Assembly (NCBI GenBank): GCA_024231955.1
Contig: JAAEPZ010000253.1
Coordinates: 62,001 to 126,000, forward strand
Length of the DNA stretch: 64,000 nt
Direction: 5' to 3'
Origin: a bacterium
Lineage (GTDB): Bacteria; Krumholzibacteriota; Krumholzibacteriia; JACNKJ01
Within the stretch, counting starts at the first letter, position 1. Each line of letters starts with the position of its first letter. A program made the position numbers and the translations under genes. This document shows, in pieces, positions 44,752-54,526 of the stretch. The notes under the pieces are model-generated. The model was given only the letters and a program-made list of their open reading frames with translations, was not told the origin of the DNA and ran no database searches.

Positions 44752-47700
44752 TCACCGCATCTTCACGATCTTGTCCTCCCAGACGATATCATCGCCGGAG
44801 GAGCGGCGGAAGACCAGGCGCATGATATAAACACCGTTGGCGATCTTGTCGCCCTCCATGTCCCGACCGTCCCAGGTGGTATTGTACCGCACACCCTCAT
44901 TGAGATCATTGATCTCAGTCCGGTAGATGCGGCGTCCGGACAACGTGTAGATACTCAGGGTGCCCGACTCCATGGAGCTGGTGAGCATATAGCGGAGGAA
45001 CGCCGTATCCCGGAAGGGGTTGGGGAAAATCAGAGCATCCAGCATGCGCGTATCACGGTCGACCGTCAGCGCGATGCCGCCGTAGGGGACCGGTTCGCCA
45101 TCCGGCACATCCCGCACCACCTCAACCTGATGCTCACCCGCCTCCCAGCTGTAGGCGGCGGTCATCAGATAGTGGGTCGAGTCGATGATGGTGAGATCCC
45201 TCTCCACAACCTCGCCGTCAATCTGCAGTGTGAACTGCTCGGTCGGCAGGTCGGGGACGGGAAGCTGAATATTGATGGCCAACTCGCCGACGGCATCGAT
45301 CCACTGACCGCTGATCAGGGAGTCGCCCTCCCCATCAAAGAAAGAGGCGCTCCGGGGCACGGACAGATTGAACACACCCAGCCGGTTCGCATTGTCCAGT
45401 CCCGTGACCTCCATGGCCGCCCTCTCCGGATCGTACTCCAGCTCCGCATGCAGATACCAGCTGCGCGCGCGCCCCAGGGTTTGCGTCGCAAGGGTGTCCA
45501 GAGGTGCGAGCATGTCGGTGAACAGAGTGTCGGTATTGGCGATCAGGCTGTCGAGGACATTGCCATCGAGGTGGTTGGGGAACCAGCCCGCCACAGCGGG
45601 CTCCTCAAGGAGGGAGATACCCTCGCTGCGCAACGCAACATCCCTGACGAATACTTCATCGTAGACGACGGCATCGATGACGATGGGGGCTCCCGGCGAC
45701 AGGGCCGGCAGATTCTCACCCTCCAGGAGACGCCTGCGGTTGACCCAGACTTTGACCCGCGGCGGCGCCAGATCGATACGGGTCAGGGGATCGCCCAGGA
45801 GGAGATAGCGGTAAACCGAATCGTAATCCGCATAGCGCAGTTCGGCCATCAACTGCAGGTAGCCGAATCTCCAGTCGGGCACCATTCCGATTTCGGATCC
45901 GCCGATGCCGGCATCATCCCGCCAGAACATGATGTTGTAGAACTCCTGCCCCAGAGTGACGTTGGGTTGCAGGTACTCATAGCCCTCGCTGGCGTAGCTG
46001 AGAACGGCGCCTTTCATGTCGCCGACGAGCATGAATTTTTCACCGACACAGTCCTGAACGCCAGCCGCGCTCTCATTGAACAACGCAAAGGCATTGCCGT
46101 GGCACCCGAAGAAACTGAACGTGAAGGGCTGACCCTCATTGTGCAGCTTCAGTTCATCCTCATCGGAGCGGTTCGTGGAGAACAATTTCTCATGAGCCAC
46201 CTGATGGGAATTGCCGTGCCCCTGGATGATGACATGGGAGTAACCGGCGGAGACGGTATCGACGGCCACGGGCGTCAGAGTGGTGCGGAAATAGGTCTCC
46301 AGATCCACCCTGTTCGACCAGGTCCAGGATCCCACCCAGGGGGTGATCGATTCGTAGTAGGGATGGGTCAGATCCCGCATGAGGAAGGGGGTTACATCGA
46401 TATCACCGACGATGCTGTTCTCCATGATGGAATTCCCCGCGGCGAGTATGCCCTCCGAGAAATCCTCCTCGGAGGAGTGATACGTCGGTGAATTGTCGTT
46501 GTCGAATCGATAACAGTCATCGGCAATCAGAAGGAATTTCTTCCGCCAGTCCCCCGCACCGGGCTCCTCCTCCACATCGGCGGAGTAGTCCTCGAATACC
46601 TCTATCTTGTCCAGCACGTTGGTCAGTTCGGTGGAGCTCCCGACAGGCAGACGTCCCATGACGAGAGAGGGCCAGCCGTTCCAGGTGAATTTGGTCACCC
46701 ACTGATCGAGGGTGATCACCTCATATGATCCCCCGGCATGCACCTGCATGCAGTGGGCGGGCATGTAGTTCGGCATGGATCTCGTATTCCAGTTCCTGGC
46801 ATCCTCGTTGCTGTCCCCGACGAGGAGCAACGCCTCCACCCCCCACTGCTGGTAGGCGAAACGGGCGGCGTTGCGCAGGCCGATGGCTCCGGGGCTGCCG
46901 TGGAAGAACGCATCCCAGACCTCGCTGGCCCTGAGACGCTTGACGGCGTAACCCTGATCTTCACGGAAGGTCTCCCACCGCTCCATGCCGCCATGAAACT
47001 CATCGGCGGAGATCACGAGCACGTCATAGGAATCCGTATCGGTCAGACACTCCACGGAGGCGGCTTCGGACAGGACGGGGCTGAGGAGGTTGGACCTGTC
47101 GACCAGCCACCAGGTCTCATCACCGTTCAGCTGGTCGCGGAAGCGCATCTCGTAATTTCCCGGCGAACCGGCCTGGTTCTCCGGTGAATCCAAGGCGATA
47201 AGGCGAGGATGCTCCCCATCGGTACGGAGCAGGAACCAACTGTCGGCCTCGGTGCTCATCCCCCCCACCCTGATCTCCGTCGGCCCCGTTTGACCTCCGG
47301 CATTGAACAGCAGGGAGTCGTTCTGAGCCTGAAAGTAGGAATCATACTCGAGCTGCCAGTACTTGGTCAGGGTAAACCAGGCGGCGCCGGCCGGTATGAA
47401 CATGCTGATAACCAGGCTGCTCTCACCATCGACGAGTCTGCCGGGATCCATGTCGCACTCGTAGATCTTCTCCTCGAGTTGTCCCAGCTCCATCTCGGGC
47501 AGGAAGTGTTGGCCATTGGCGTTGTTCAGTTCGAACCTGAAATAGCGGGTACTGGCCATCGCGGAGTATCCCTGGAAGTAGATCTCAAGATGCGCTGAGG
47601 AGGTCGGCACAAATCCGGGGCTCCTCAAAGTCATCTCATAGGGCCTGCTTGAGGATCCCTTCTCATTGAAATAGAGATTCTGTTTCCAGGTTTCGCTGTC

Positions 47701-48957
47701 GGGATCCGAACTCTGATCGATATAATAGGCGACGGGCGGCGCATAGAGGAAGTGCCCCTTGTCGCCGTTGGGCCCCTGATACGGCCCCTGGAACTGTCCC
47801 CGTCGGAAGCTCGCGGGCACCTGGTAGGACGGAGCCGAATCCTCCCAACCGGACTCCTCCGTCATCGGCAACACGAGGTCGGGTGCGTCGGCAACCCAGA
47901 GCACGCCTGCGGTCGAATACCACTGAAGGGGATCGACGCTATCCTCGCACGTGGCCAGATCGCGCCCGACGAAGATCATCTCATCGGCGGCATCCAAACG
48001 GGTATCGCCATCCTCATCGACAAACAGCCGGGCGACGGGGATCTCCTCGGCGACCGGTTCATCGGCATCGCTCCATGCGAATGTCCGACGGAACAGAGCG
48101 ATCTGGTCCAGAGGGGTGCCCTCGGAGATGCCATAGGCGATCAGATCAGATCCGTTCAGGCCATAGACGCCATTGGTCTCCAGGCTGAGACGGAGCGGCG
48201 CCAAGGTGCGGGCGCCGCGATCCATCGTCCTGGCGGGAACCCGTTCACGCCAGGCGCGCCCCTCACGGCCATTGAGCAGGCTGCCGGCATAGATGGCGTC
48301 CCACATTTTCTCGGGTCTTCTGGAGAGCTCCCTGGCCTCCGACCGCGCCTGGACACTACCGACGAACCTGATATTCACACTGATCTCGGTGGCGATGGTC
48401 ACTCCCTCTTCCGGATCCCAGGCAGCGGCATCGACCACCAGTTCAACGACACGGAGATCGCGCAGACTGCTCTCCTCCCGCAACTCCACCGCAATCCGGC
48501 GGGGCTCGGCAAAGAGGGCGGGATTCTCGATATAGCTCTCACCCGCTCCGAGGGGGGTCAATACCCCGGAAGCATCGCGCACCGGCTGGATAGTGGGAAA
48601 CGGAACGGGGCGCCCCGCCACCCGGCGACTACTCTCCAATTGCCAGGAGATCACGGCCTCACAGCCGTGGGGCAGAGCGATCAACCCCGTGAACCGGGGC
48701 AACATCGGCGCACCCGATGCACCAGTCATAGTACAGTCCTTCAGATTGAAAAACGTACCGTCTTCGGTCTCATGAATACCGCTCCCGTCCCACTTGAAGG
48801 TGAGACGGAGAGATTCTGAGTTACTCTCCAGCACATTGAGGCTTTTATGGCCCACACCGGGAGCCGCCAGACAATAAGAGGGGGTAGTGAGCAGAAGACT
48901 GAGCAGGAGCCAGGGGGCGGCAAGCAGGGATATCGCGAAGCTGTAACGGTTCTTCAC
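44752..48957 (-). CDS. Gingipain-like C25 cysteine peptidase with FlgD-like C-terminal domain
   Basis: 1401 residues. The signal peptide is about 32 residues. A long beta-rich propeptide region (to about residue 640) precedes the C25 catalytic region. VLVISADEFHGGMERWETFRE begins the caspase-like fold, LLVGDSNEDARN follows, catalytic His914 is in VIIQGHGNSH and catalytic Cys952 is in FFGCHGNAF. After an Ig-like stretch the C-terminus has FPNPFRDTAFLRYMLTSS...GVYIMRLVFRR, a FlgD-like sorting domain. Expected to be secreted and surface-bound, degrading proteins. The GTG start has GGAGG upstream, with a near-consensus promoter and a terminator of the upstream gene before it. Confidence 0.9.
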   Translation of the reverse strand: MKNRYSFAISLLAAPWLLLSLLLTTPSYCLAAPGVGHKSLNVLESNSESLRLTFKWDGSGIHETEDGTFFNLKDCTMTGASGAPMLPRFTGLIALPHGCEAVISWQLESSRRVAGRPVPFPTIQPVRDASGVLTPLGAGESYIENPALFAEPRRIAVELREESSLRDLRVVELVVDAAAWDPEEGVTIATEISVNIRFVGSVQARSEARELSRRPEKMWDAIYAGSLLNGREGRAWRERVPARTMDRGARTLAPLRLSLETNGVYGLNGSDLIAYGISEGTPLDQIALFRRTFAWSDADEPVAEEIPVARLFVDEDGDTRLDAADEMIFVGRDLATCEDSVDPLQWYSTAGVLWVADAPDLVLPMTEESGWEDSAPSYQVPASFRRGQFQGPYQGPNGDKGHFLYAPPVAYYIDQSSDPDSETWKQNLYFNEKGSSSRPYEMTLRSPGFVPTSSAHLEIYFQGYSAMASTRYFRFELNNANGQHFLPEMELGQLEEKIYECDMDPGRLVDGESSLVISMFIPAGAAWFTLTKYWQLEYDSYFQAQNDSLLFNAGGQTGPTEIRVGGMSTEADSWFLLRTDGEHPRLIALDSPENQAGSPGNYEMRFRDQLNGDETWWLVDRSNLLSPVLSEAASVECLTDTDSYDVLVISADEFHGGMERWETFREDQGYAVKRLRASEVWDAFFHGSPGAIGLRNAARFAYQQWGVEALLLVGDSNEDARNWNTRSMPNYMPAHCMQVHAGGSYEVITLDQWVTKFTWNGWPSLVMGRLPVGSSTELTNVLDKIEVFEDYSADVEEEPGAGDWRKKFLLIADDCYRFDNDNSPTYHSSEEDFSEGILAAGNSIMENSIVGDIDVTPFLMRDLTHPYYESITPWVGSWTWSNRVDLETYFRTTLTPVAVDTVSAGYSHVIIQGHGNSHQVAHEKLFSTNRSDEDELKLHNEGQPFTFSFFGCHGNAFALFNESAAGVQDCVGEKFMLVGDMKGAVLSYASEGYEYLQPNVTLGQEFYNIMFWRDDAGIGGSEIGMVPDWRFGYLQLMAELRYADYDSVYRYLLLGDPLTRIDLAPPRVKVWVNRRRLLEGENLPALSPGAPIVIDAVVYDEVFVRDVALRSEGISLLEEPAVAGWFPNHLDGNVLDSLIANTDTLFTDMLAPLDTLATQTLGRARSWYLHAELEYDPERAAMEVTGLDNANRLGVFNLSVPRSASFFDGEGDSLISGQWIDAVGELAINIQLPVPDLPTEQFTLQIDGEVVERDLTIIDSTHYLMTAAYSWEAGEHQVEVVRDVPDGEPVPYGGIALTVDRDTRMLDALIFPNPFRDTAFLRYMLTSSMESGTLSIYTLSGRRIYRTEINDLNEGVRYNTTWDGRDMEGDKIANGVYIMRLVFRRSSGDDIVWEDKIVKMR

Positions 48958-49043
48958 GGAATCCTCCGGGAATTTGAGTCACACTAATGACGGTATTTGT
49001 GAACTGGGGGTAAGTACGGTTCGCAGACGGGTCCTTAGCCCGA

Positions 49044-49072
49044 AATATACTCCAGCGCCGTAACCGTGTCAA
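49044..49072 (-). promoter_or_regulatory. Promoter of the C25 peptidase gene
   Basis: Reverse strand TTGACA (49067-49072), 17-base spacer, TATATT (49044-49049; five of six consensus bases). It lies 87 bases before the GTG start. Confidence 0.6.
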
Positions 49073-49166
49073 GAATGAGAGCTTGCGGACTTCTGGCTTC
49101 CGGACCTCCCCTACCGATCGGTTAGCAATTCTCTCTCCCGTACGGTCGTGGAGGAAAATCCGGGAC

Positions 49167-49194
49167 AAAAAAAAGGGGACGCCGAAGCGTCCCC
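49167..49194 (-). terminator. Strong intrinsic terminator
   Basis: On the reverse strand GGGGACGC-TTCG-GCGTCCCC followed by eight T: a perfect 8-bp stem with a stable UUCG-type loop. It is 32 bp after the stop of the small secreted-protein gene at 49227. Confidence 0.9.
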
Positions 49195-49226
49195 TAATTC
49201 GAATTCCTCGGAGCCTGAAACCGTCG

Positions 49227-49835
49227 CTAGTAGAGAGACTTAATCTCACTCCAGGAGGTTTTCTCTGCGGCCACGTTCGGGCAGGTCACATCACCGTTGA
49301 AGGTGAACCAGCCACCACCGATATCATATTGCACATAGTGCTCATCAACCATGGTCAGGATGTCGGTTGTAGCGTTCGGCAAAACGGTCACCTGGTGGGG
49401 AGCGCCGCCGACTGTGGGCCAGTCAGGGCCCAAGCCAAGCAGGGTCAACGTGCCGAGCAAAACCGCGTCGCGACCATCTGGGAGAGCTACTGCCTGAACA
49501 CCGGTGCCTGGGAAAGCCAGGGACATACCATTAACGATGCCACCCTCTTCAGGGATTGCCAGCTCAGTTTCCCAGTTATACGTAATCATGCCGCCGGAAT
49601 CGGGAACCCAGTTATCCAGCCGGAACTCCACAGCCGTGACGGTATCGACTACCGCCGTATTCAGAATGAGGTAGAGGTACAGATCGTGCGGTGCATACGG
49701 TGTGAACACCTTGTTGCACTCTGTGCCATCAACATTCCAGTAACCCGTGATGTAACTACCCCCGCCATCATCGAGGGCAACGGCGCTGGATGCAAGCAAA
49801 GCCAGCAGGGCTATAAGCAAGAACAATTTTTTCAT
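49227..49835 (-). CDS. Small secreted protein, tag family member C
   Basis: 202 residues. Signal peptide MKKLFLLIALLALLASSAVA. The mature part is beta-rich: YITGYWNVDGTECNKVFTPY, then VTAVEFRLDNWVPDSGGMIT and GMSLAFPGTGVQAVAL...LLGTLTLLGLG. It ends TSWSEIKSLY, the most divergent version of the eight-residue C-terminal tag shared with five paralogues at 53-57 kb. Those share the VTAAEF..DNW and SLAF..P..LGTA landmarks. No enzyme motif is seen; the pattern of strands suggests an Ig- or cohesin-like sandwich (inference). GAGGAGG precedes the ATG; own promoter and strong terminator. Confidence 0.8.
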   Translation of the reverse strand: MKKLFLLIALLALLASSAVALDDGGGSYITGYWNVDGTECNKVFTPYAPHDLYLYLILNTAVVDTVTAVEFRLDNWVPDSGGMITYNWETELAIPEEGGIVNGMSLAFPGTGVQAVALPDGRDAVLLGTLTLLGLGPDWPTVGGAPHQVTVLPNATTDILTMVDEHYVQYDIGGGWFTFNGDVTCPNVAAEKTSWSEIKSLY

Positions 49836-49901
49836 TATGACCCTCCTCGGGGGTACTCAAAAAAGACGTGACAACATGGAAGTGCGGCTCCAAGACGCGG
49901 A

Positions 49902-49931
49902 AACCTAACACTCGCGCACAAACCCTGTCAA
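49902..49931 (-). promoter_or_regulatory. Putative promoter of the gene at 49227
   Basis: Reverse strand TTGACA (49926-49931), 18-base spacer, TAGGTT (49902-49907). Same TAG-type -10 as seen at 18060, 30141 and 58634. Confidence 0.4.
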
Positions 49932-49975
49932 TGGAAACATATCAAACCAATGACACTTGCGAGTATTTCCGCCAC

Positions 49976-52975
49976 TCAGTGCAACAACACCACTTTGACT
50001 GTTTTCTCCTCACCCTCGAAACGGGCGAAATACACCCCCGAGGGAAGCTGACGGCCATCCAGATCGCATGCGTCCCAGGCTCTGGTATAGCGCCCGGCGC
50101 TGAAATTGCCCTGGATAGGACACGCCACATAGTGTCCAGTAACATCAAACACGTGTAGCGTCAAGCATTGACCTTCACCTTCCACCGAGAAAGTGAAATT
50201 AGTTCTGGGGTTGAAGGGGTTGGGCCAGACCGATTCCAGGTTAACGCCTGAAAATGCGGGAGCTTCCCTGGGAGAGGGTACGACCGAGTGTGCAATCCTG
50301 AAACCGGATGAATACGGCTGCCAGGACACATTACCGGAGAACAGCAGGTCCGAGGGGGGGGAGGTGCCCCAGTAATTCATCTGGGCCAGGCAGGCAAAGG
50401 GGGAGCGGTTATCAATCGCCTTTGCCATACTACCGTCCTCAACGCCCAGGAAGCGATTGCCCCCCCACCCCACATCGCCCAGGAATGTCGTTCCGAAATC
50501 CGCGGGACCAGCCGATCCGGCCAGGGAGACGCCCAACGAGCAGCTGCTGACGACGGAGTTGCGGACGATACAGGTGCTGTTTTCACTCAGCTTGATGCCG
50601 ACGGGGAAACCGTCGACTCTGATCCCGTCGGCGATCATCCGGGCCGACTCCGCCAATTCCAGCCCGACTCTGCTGTCTGGAGTCGATCCTGAAGTCACGA
50701 TATTGACCTCGGGCCCCATGGTGATATGCGCACCGGCAACACGTATACCCTGCGCAGCATTGATCACGTTCATGTAGCTGCAGCCGATCGCAGCCCCGTC
50801 GATATCCAGCAACGGGTGAGTGAGACCGGGGGAGGCGATGAAGGTACAACTGTCCAACCGGCCGGCGGTCAGGGAGACATGCTCGCAGTTCCTCACCCAG
50901 AGTTGGTTGACCTTGGTCAGGGCTCCCTCAAACTTGATCGTGGCCGGATAGATGCCGGAATCCCACATCAGGTTGTGGAAAGCGACCCGGCCCATCGCCT
51001 GGGCGTCGAGGGTGAGTCCATTCCTGATGATGGCATCCTCAATGGTCAGCTCCCCCCCCTCCAGGCAACGGATTCCACCCCACGCAGCCTTGTTGCCGAC
51101 TGCAGACTCGATAAGCACCGGGGACTGCCCGTCGCCATCCAGATGCAGTTGACCCGATGTCCGGATCTCCATGGCTGGATCGGCGATCGCAACTCGACTC
51201 CCGGCGGCGATCCGCAAACGCGCCCCGGCGGCAATCTGCAGATCGCCATCCAGACAGATGTCCTCACCCTCCCCGCCCCACACCTCGCTGCGGAGAACAA
51301 ACGCCGGGGACGGCTCCGGCTCGACGACGACATCGTAGCTGAATGGGAATATCCTGTTCCAGACATAGCCATGGCTGGGCATGCGCTCGGTGACGCTCAG
51401 CGCAAGGACCACCGCTTGCCAGGTCGAGGCAAAACAGGGGACAGTGAATTCCAGATCCTGGGGCAACGTGCCGAGATTGAACTTTCGGGTCGCCAACTCC
51501 TCGACCTCGAGACCGCGGAGGTCCAGAGAATCATGCGCCTGGGGGTAGGCAAGCACGCTGACATTGAGGGTGAGATTTTGCGACGGATGGGCGGCGATGA
51601 CCTGCCCCGCCCCATGGCAGAAGATCTCATCCTCAAGATGCAGGTTGAGCTTGAGGCGATAGCAATTAGTCCCGAGCAATGCCCGGTCGGCGACAACTGG
51701 GAGATAGCTGACGCCGTAGGTGGAGATCTGGGGATAGCGGGGGAAATCCCGGCTGTCGATCCCCTCGCTGCACTCGTTCGGATCCCTGTGGATATCTGTG
51801 GGCCAGACGGGGCCGGTGACGCTCACCGGGTTCAACCCCGCAACGGTGACCAGGGGCAGGCTGTAGGCATCGTCGGCGCAGTCGATGCTGTTGACGTTTG
51901 TGAACAGCTGATACTGCTCCTGCGGCTTCAAGCCCCGCGCCCAGACGGTGGCCTCCCCCCGCAGAGATGGCGAATTGACCCAGAGCGACAACATGAATTC
52001 GTGGAAAAGCTCCTCCAGCCGCCCGGGACCATTGGCTGAGTCAAAGTATGAAGCGTAGAGCGGCTCGGCGAGCAAGGCCGCCAGACTCTCCGGTGTGATC
52101 TGATTGACCCGGTTGCCGAAGATGTCGCTGATCTCGTAGTTCAGCCAGCAGTGGAGCAGGTCATCTTCAATCGTCAGCGGATCGTTCGAGAAGTGCTCAA
52201 GGAGATAGGCCGCGAACAGGGCGAAGCTGGCATACTTGTGATCTGCGTGCCCGTTCGCCACGCATTCCGCGAAGTAGTCCCGTCCACCCAGGAAGCTGCG
52301 CTCATACGGCATATCATGAACGGGCCACATCCCGTTCATGCCCGCCAGATACTCGGCGGCCTTGGAGAGGAACTCATTGGTCCCGATGCGGCCATTGAAT
52401 TTGGGTCCCGCGGCAATGGCTTCGTAAAGCACGTGCTGCCATTCGTGGGCAAACCCCTCCGTGGCCAACTCACGGGCGGACAACACGCGCTCCTCATCGG
52501 GGGCGATCGTAACGAAGTTGGCGAGACTGACCCGATTCCCGGCACCATGAATATCACCGACCTCTTCACGGATACAGATGTGAAATCGGCTGTAGCTCCC
52601 GTTGGGGCAAGGGATCGTAATGCCAGCATAGTCGGGATCGAGATCCTCGGAGAAATAGGCAACCAGACGCGAGACGAGATCATCGTTGTTGGCGGGGAGA
52701 TCATCTATGATGTAGTCGGCGAAAGCCCGGAGAGAGTCGAGGTTCCAGGCGTGCCCCTTTTCGTGGAGATCCCAGGAGAGGGCAATGTCGAAGATATTCG
52801 AAAAGACAGGATTGAGCAGATCGGCCGGGACAAGTTCGTACTCAGCGGGACAGGGTAGATCCACTTGAGCATGGGCCGAGAATCCACAGGCGATCACACA
52901 CCCCAACCCCAGCAGCACAAGACAGCACGGTTTGATGAATCTGCCTGGAAATCCCTCTGCAGGATGTCTGTCCAC
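49976..52975 (-). CDS. Secreted HEXXH putative metallopeptidase with beta-helix region and FlgD-like C-terminus
   Basis: 999 residues. A signal sequence (hydrophobic residues 16-36) precedes a mostly helical domain with FAHEWQHVLYEA: His177, Glu178 and His181 form HEXXH, and Glu residues 20-30 further on (NEFLSKAAEYLAG) could be the third zinc ligand, as in gluzincin-type enzymes. After a beta-rich middle, residues about 580-880 carry 'IEDAIIRNG', 'NCEHVSLTAGRLDSCTF', 'VRNSVVSSCSLGV' repeats typical of right-handed parallel beta-helices. The end, WPNPFNPRTNFTFSVEGEG...GVYFARFEGE, is the FlgD-like sorting domain. GTG start with weak ribosome site. Confidence 0.75.
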   Translation of the reverse strand: MDRHPAEGFPGRFIKPCCLVLLGLGCVIACGFSAHAQVDLPCPAEYELVPADLLNPVFSNIFDIALSWDLHEKGHAWNLDSLRAFADYIIDDLPANNDDLVSRLVAYFSEDLDPDYAGITIPCPNGSYSRFHICIREEVGDIHGAGNRVSLANFVTIAPDEERVLSARELATEGFAHEWQHVLYEAIAAGPKFNGRIGTNEFLSKAAEYLAGMNGMWPVHDMPYERSFLGGRDYFAECVANGHADHKYASFALFAAYLLEHFSNDPLTIEDDLLHCWLNYEISDIFGNRVNQITPESLAALLAEPLYASYFDSANGPGRLEELFHEFMLSLWVNSPSLRGEATVWARGLKPQEQYQLFTNVNSIDCADDAYSLPLVTVAGLNPVSVTGPVWPTDIHRDPNECSEGIDSRDFPRYPQISTYGVSYLPVVADRALLGTNCYRLKLNLHLEDEIFCHGAGQVIAAHPSQNLTLNVSVLAYPQAHDSLDLRGLEVEELATRKFNLGTLPQDLEFTVPCFASTWQAVVLALSVTERMPSHGYVWNRIFPFSYDVVVEPEPSPAFVLRSEVWGGEGEDICLDGDLQIAAGARLRIAAGSRVAIADPAMEIRTSGQLHLDGDGQSPVLIESAVGNKAAWGGIRCLEGGELTIEDAIIRNGLTLDAQAMGRVAFHNLMWDSGIYPATIKFEGALTKVNQLWVRNCEHVSLTAGRLDSCTFIASPGLTHPLLDIDGAAIGCSYMNVINAAQGIRVAGAHITMGPEVNIVTSGSTPDSRVGLELAESARMIADGIRVDGFPVGIKLSENSTCIVRNSVVSSCSLGVSLAGSAGPADFGTTFLGDVGWGGNRFLGVEDGSMAKAIDNRSPFACLAQMNYWGTSPPSDLLFSGNVSWQPYSSGFRIAHSVVPSPREAPAFSGVNLESVWPNPFNPRTNFTFSVEGEGQCLTLHVFDVTGHYVACPIQGNFSAGRYTRAWDACDLDGRQLPSGVYFARFEGEEKTVKVVLLH

Positions 52976-53184
52976 CGTTGTCGTCCCCCACTGCGGCTAC
53001 CTGTCATGTCAGAAGTTCGGCACCTGACTAATACCGGCTCACTATTGTGCCACTCATGTCTTTCTTCATGGGGATAATGAGGATAAGCTATCAAGGTGGC
53101 CATGGCAAGGATCTGTTAGCTTTTCGTATCAACTTGGCTTTAATTGGGGAAAATGGACGTAGAGTCCCGACGGTTACCCGGCTG

Positions 53185-53219
53185 AAAACAAAAAGGCCGC
53201 CATGCAAAGCATGGCGGCC
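53185..53219 (-). terminator. Strong intrinsic terminator after gene A1
   Basis: Perfect 11-bp stem GGCCGCCATGC / GCATGGCGGCC with a 3-base loop at 53195-53219. On the reverse strand it is followed by TTTTTGTTTT. An almost identical copy lies at 55811-55845. Confidence 0.92.
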
Positions 53220-53251
53220 AAACCTTGAACCCTGATATTTCTGGTCAAAGT

Positions 53252-53842
53252 CTAGTACAGAGCTTTGAGCGAGCTCCAGTTTGTCGCGTCAGCAGCAATA
53301 AACTCATCGAAGCAACTACACATGGCAGGATTGACACAGTTATAGGTGAAAGTGCCACCATTAACGTCATGCGGAGCGAAGTCCCCATCGACAACCTGCA
53401 ACATACCACTGTCAGTGGCAGGAACAACAGTCATCAGAGTTTCGTCGGCGAGCCATGCGGCGTCCATAGACAGGACGGTGGCTGTACCCAAGAAAGCGAA
53501 AGGACCGGGAATGGGCGTCGAGAAGGCCAGAGCAACCCCATATTCGACCGTGCCGATAACGAGATCGGTGTTCCAGGCCATCGTAACCATGCTCGTGCCG
53601 GCTATCGTGCCCTGCCAGTTATCAACGCCGAACTCGGCAGCGGTGATGCCAGGAACTTCCTCGTCCAAAAAGGCGGCAAGGTAAATTGTCACGGGAGCGA
53701 AAGCTTCGACGTCAGCATAGCAGTGCGTGTAGGCATCATCAGCAAAGATGCCAATGTACATGTCGGTTTCTTGAGCCATAGCGATATTGCCGAAGGCCAC
53801 CAAAATGAGAAGAGCGACCATTAACTTCTTCATAAGTTGCAA
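53252..53842 (-). CDS. Small secreted protein, tag family member A1
   Basis: 196 residues. Signal peptide ends near NIAMA-Q. Mature landmarks: MYIGIFADDAYTHCYADVEA, FAPVTIYLAAF, ITAAEFGVDNWQGTIAG, VALAFSTPIPGPFAFLGTAT and GGTFTYNC. A short Cys-containing variable stretch (VNPAMCSCFDEFIAAD) precedes the C-terminal tag NWSSLKALY. Very similar to A3, except in the variable stretch. Function unknown; beta-sandwich likely. Ribosome site AAGGAG lies 10 bases before the ATG. It is 55 bp after A2 and ends at the strong terminator. Confidence 0.82.
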   Translation of the reverse strand: MQLMKKLMVALLILVAFGNIAMAQETDMYIGIFADDAYTHCYADVEAFAPVTIYLAAFLDEEVPGITAAEFGVDNWQGTIAGTSMVTMAWNTDLVIGTVEYGVALAFSTPIPGPFAFLGTATVLSMDAAWLADETLMTVVPATDSGMLQVVDGDFAPHDVNGGTFTYNCVNPAMCSCFDEFIAADATNWSSLKALY

Positions 53843-53862
53843 CTCCTTGAGGTGTTGAAGTC

Positions 53863-53888
53863 TGATTCAAGCATCAATACCTGAATCA
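53863..53888 (-). repeat. Leader inverted repeat of gene A1
   Basis: TGATTCA-N12-TGAATCA, perfect 7-bp arms, just upstream of the A1 ribosome site. Conserved before all three A genes; could be an operator or an RNA hairpin. Confidence 0.6.
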
Positions 53889-53897
53889 TTCAATGTT

Positions 53898-54506
53898 CTA
53901 GTACAGAGCTTTAAGCGAGCTCCAGCTCGTGACGTCAGAAGCTGTCATACACAAATTCTCACAACTACAACTGTTGTTGCAAATGCAATCGAGCGGATTG
54001 ACACAGTTATAGGTGAAAATACCACCGTGAACGACATGCGGAGTGAAATCCCCATCGATAACCTGCAGTAAACCGCTATCGTTGGCAGCAACAACAGTCA
54101 TCAGAGTTTCGTCGGCTAGCCATGCGAAATCCAACGACAGGACAGTGGCGGAACCCAAGGGAGCACAGGGACCAGGGATGGGCGTTGAGAATGCCAGAGA
54201 AATCCCATCATCGACGGTGCCGAAAACAAGATCGGTGTTCCAGGCCATAGTAACTAAGCTCCTACCGGCTACGGTGCCCTGCCAGTTGTCAACGCTGAAC
54301 TCTGCGGCGGTGATATAAGGAATATTCTCGCACACATAGGCGGCAAAGTAAATTGTCTCGGGAGCGAAAGCAGAGATGTCATCATAACAAGTTGAGTAGG
54401 TATTATCCGCAAAGATGCCAATGAACATGTCGGTTATTGCCAAGGCGCTATTGCTGAAGGTCAGCATAATTAGAAGAGCGATCACTAATTGCTTCATAAG
54501 TTGCAA
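53898..54506 (-). CDS. Small secreted protein, tag family member A2
   Basis: 202 residues, clear paralogue of A1/A3 but more diverged (MFIGIFADNTYSTCYDDISA, ITAAEFSVDNWQGTVAG, SLAFSTPIPGPCAPLGSAT). It has the longest Cys-rich variable stretch, NCVNPLDCICNNSCSCENLC, with eight cysteines in about 22 residues before the tag SWSSLKALY. Signal peptide ends near SALA. AAGGAG ribosome site. Lies between B1 and A1 in the duplicated block. Confidence 0.82.
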   Translation of the reverse strand: MQLMKQLVIALLIMLTFSNSALAITDMFIGIFADNTYSTCYDDISAFAPETIYFAAYVCENIPYITAAEFSVDNWQGTVAGRSLVTMAWNTDLVFGTVDDGISLAFSTPIPGPCAPLGSATVLSLDFAWLADETLMTVVAANDSGLLQVIDGDFTPHVVHGGIFTYNCVNPLDCICNNSCSCENLCMTASDVTSWSSLKALY

Positions 54507-54526
54507 CTCCTTGAGATGTTTAAGTG

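Noticed and set aside
43669..46491. 940-codon forward open frame opposite murQ and the C25 gene
   Set aside because: Antisense to murQ and the C25 peptidase, both with catalytic residues in the reverse frame; the forward translation is compositionally biased and has no recognisable domain.
50726..52039. 437-codon forward open frame
   Set aside because: Antisense of the 999-residue secreted protein, whose signal peptide, HEXXH and FlgD-like end support the reverse frame.
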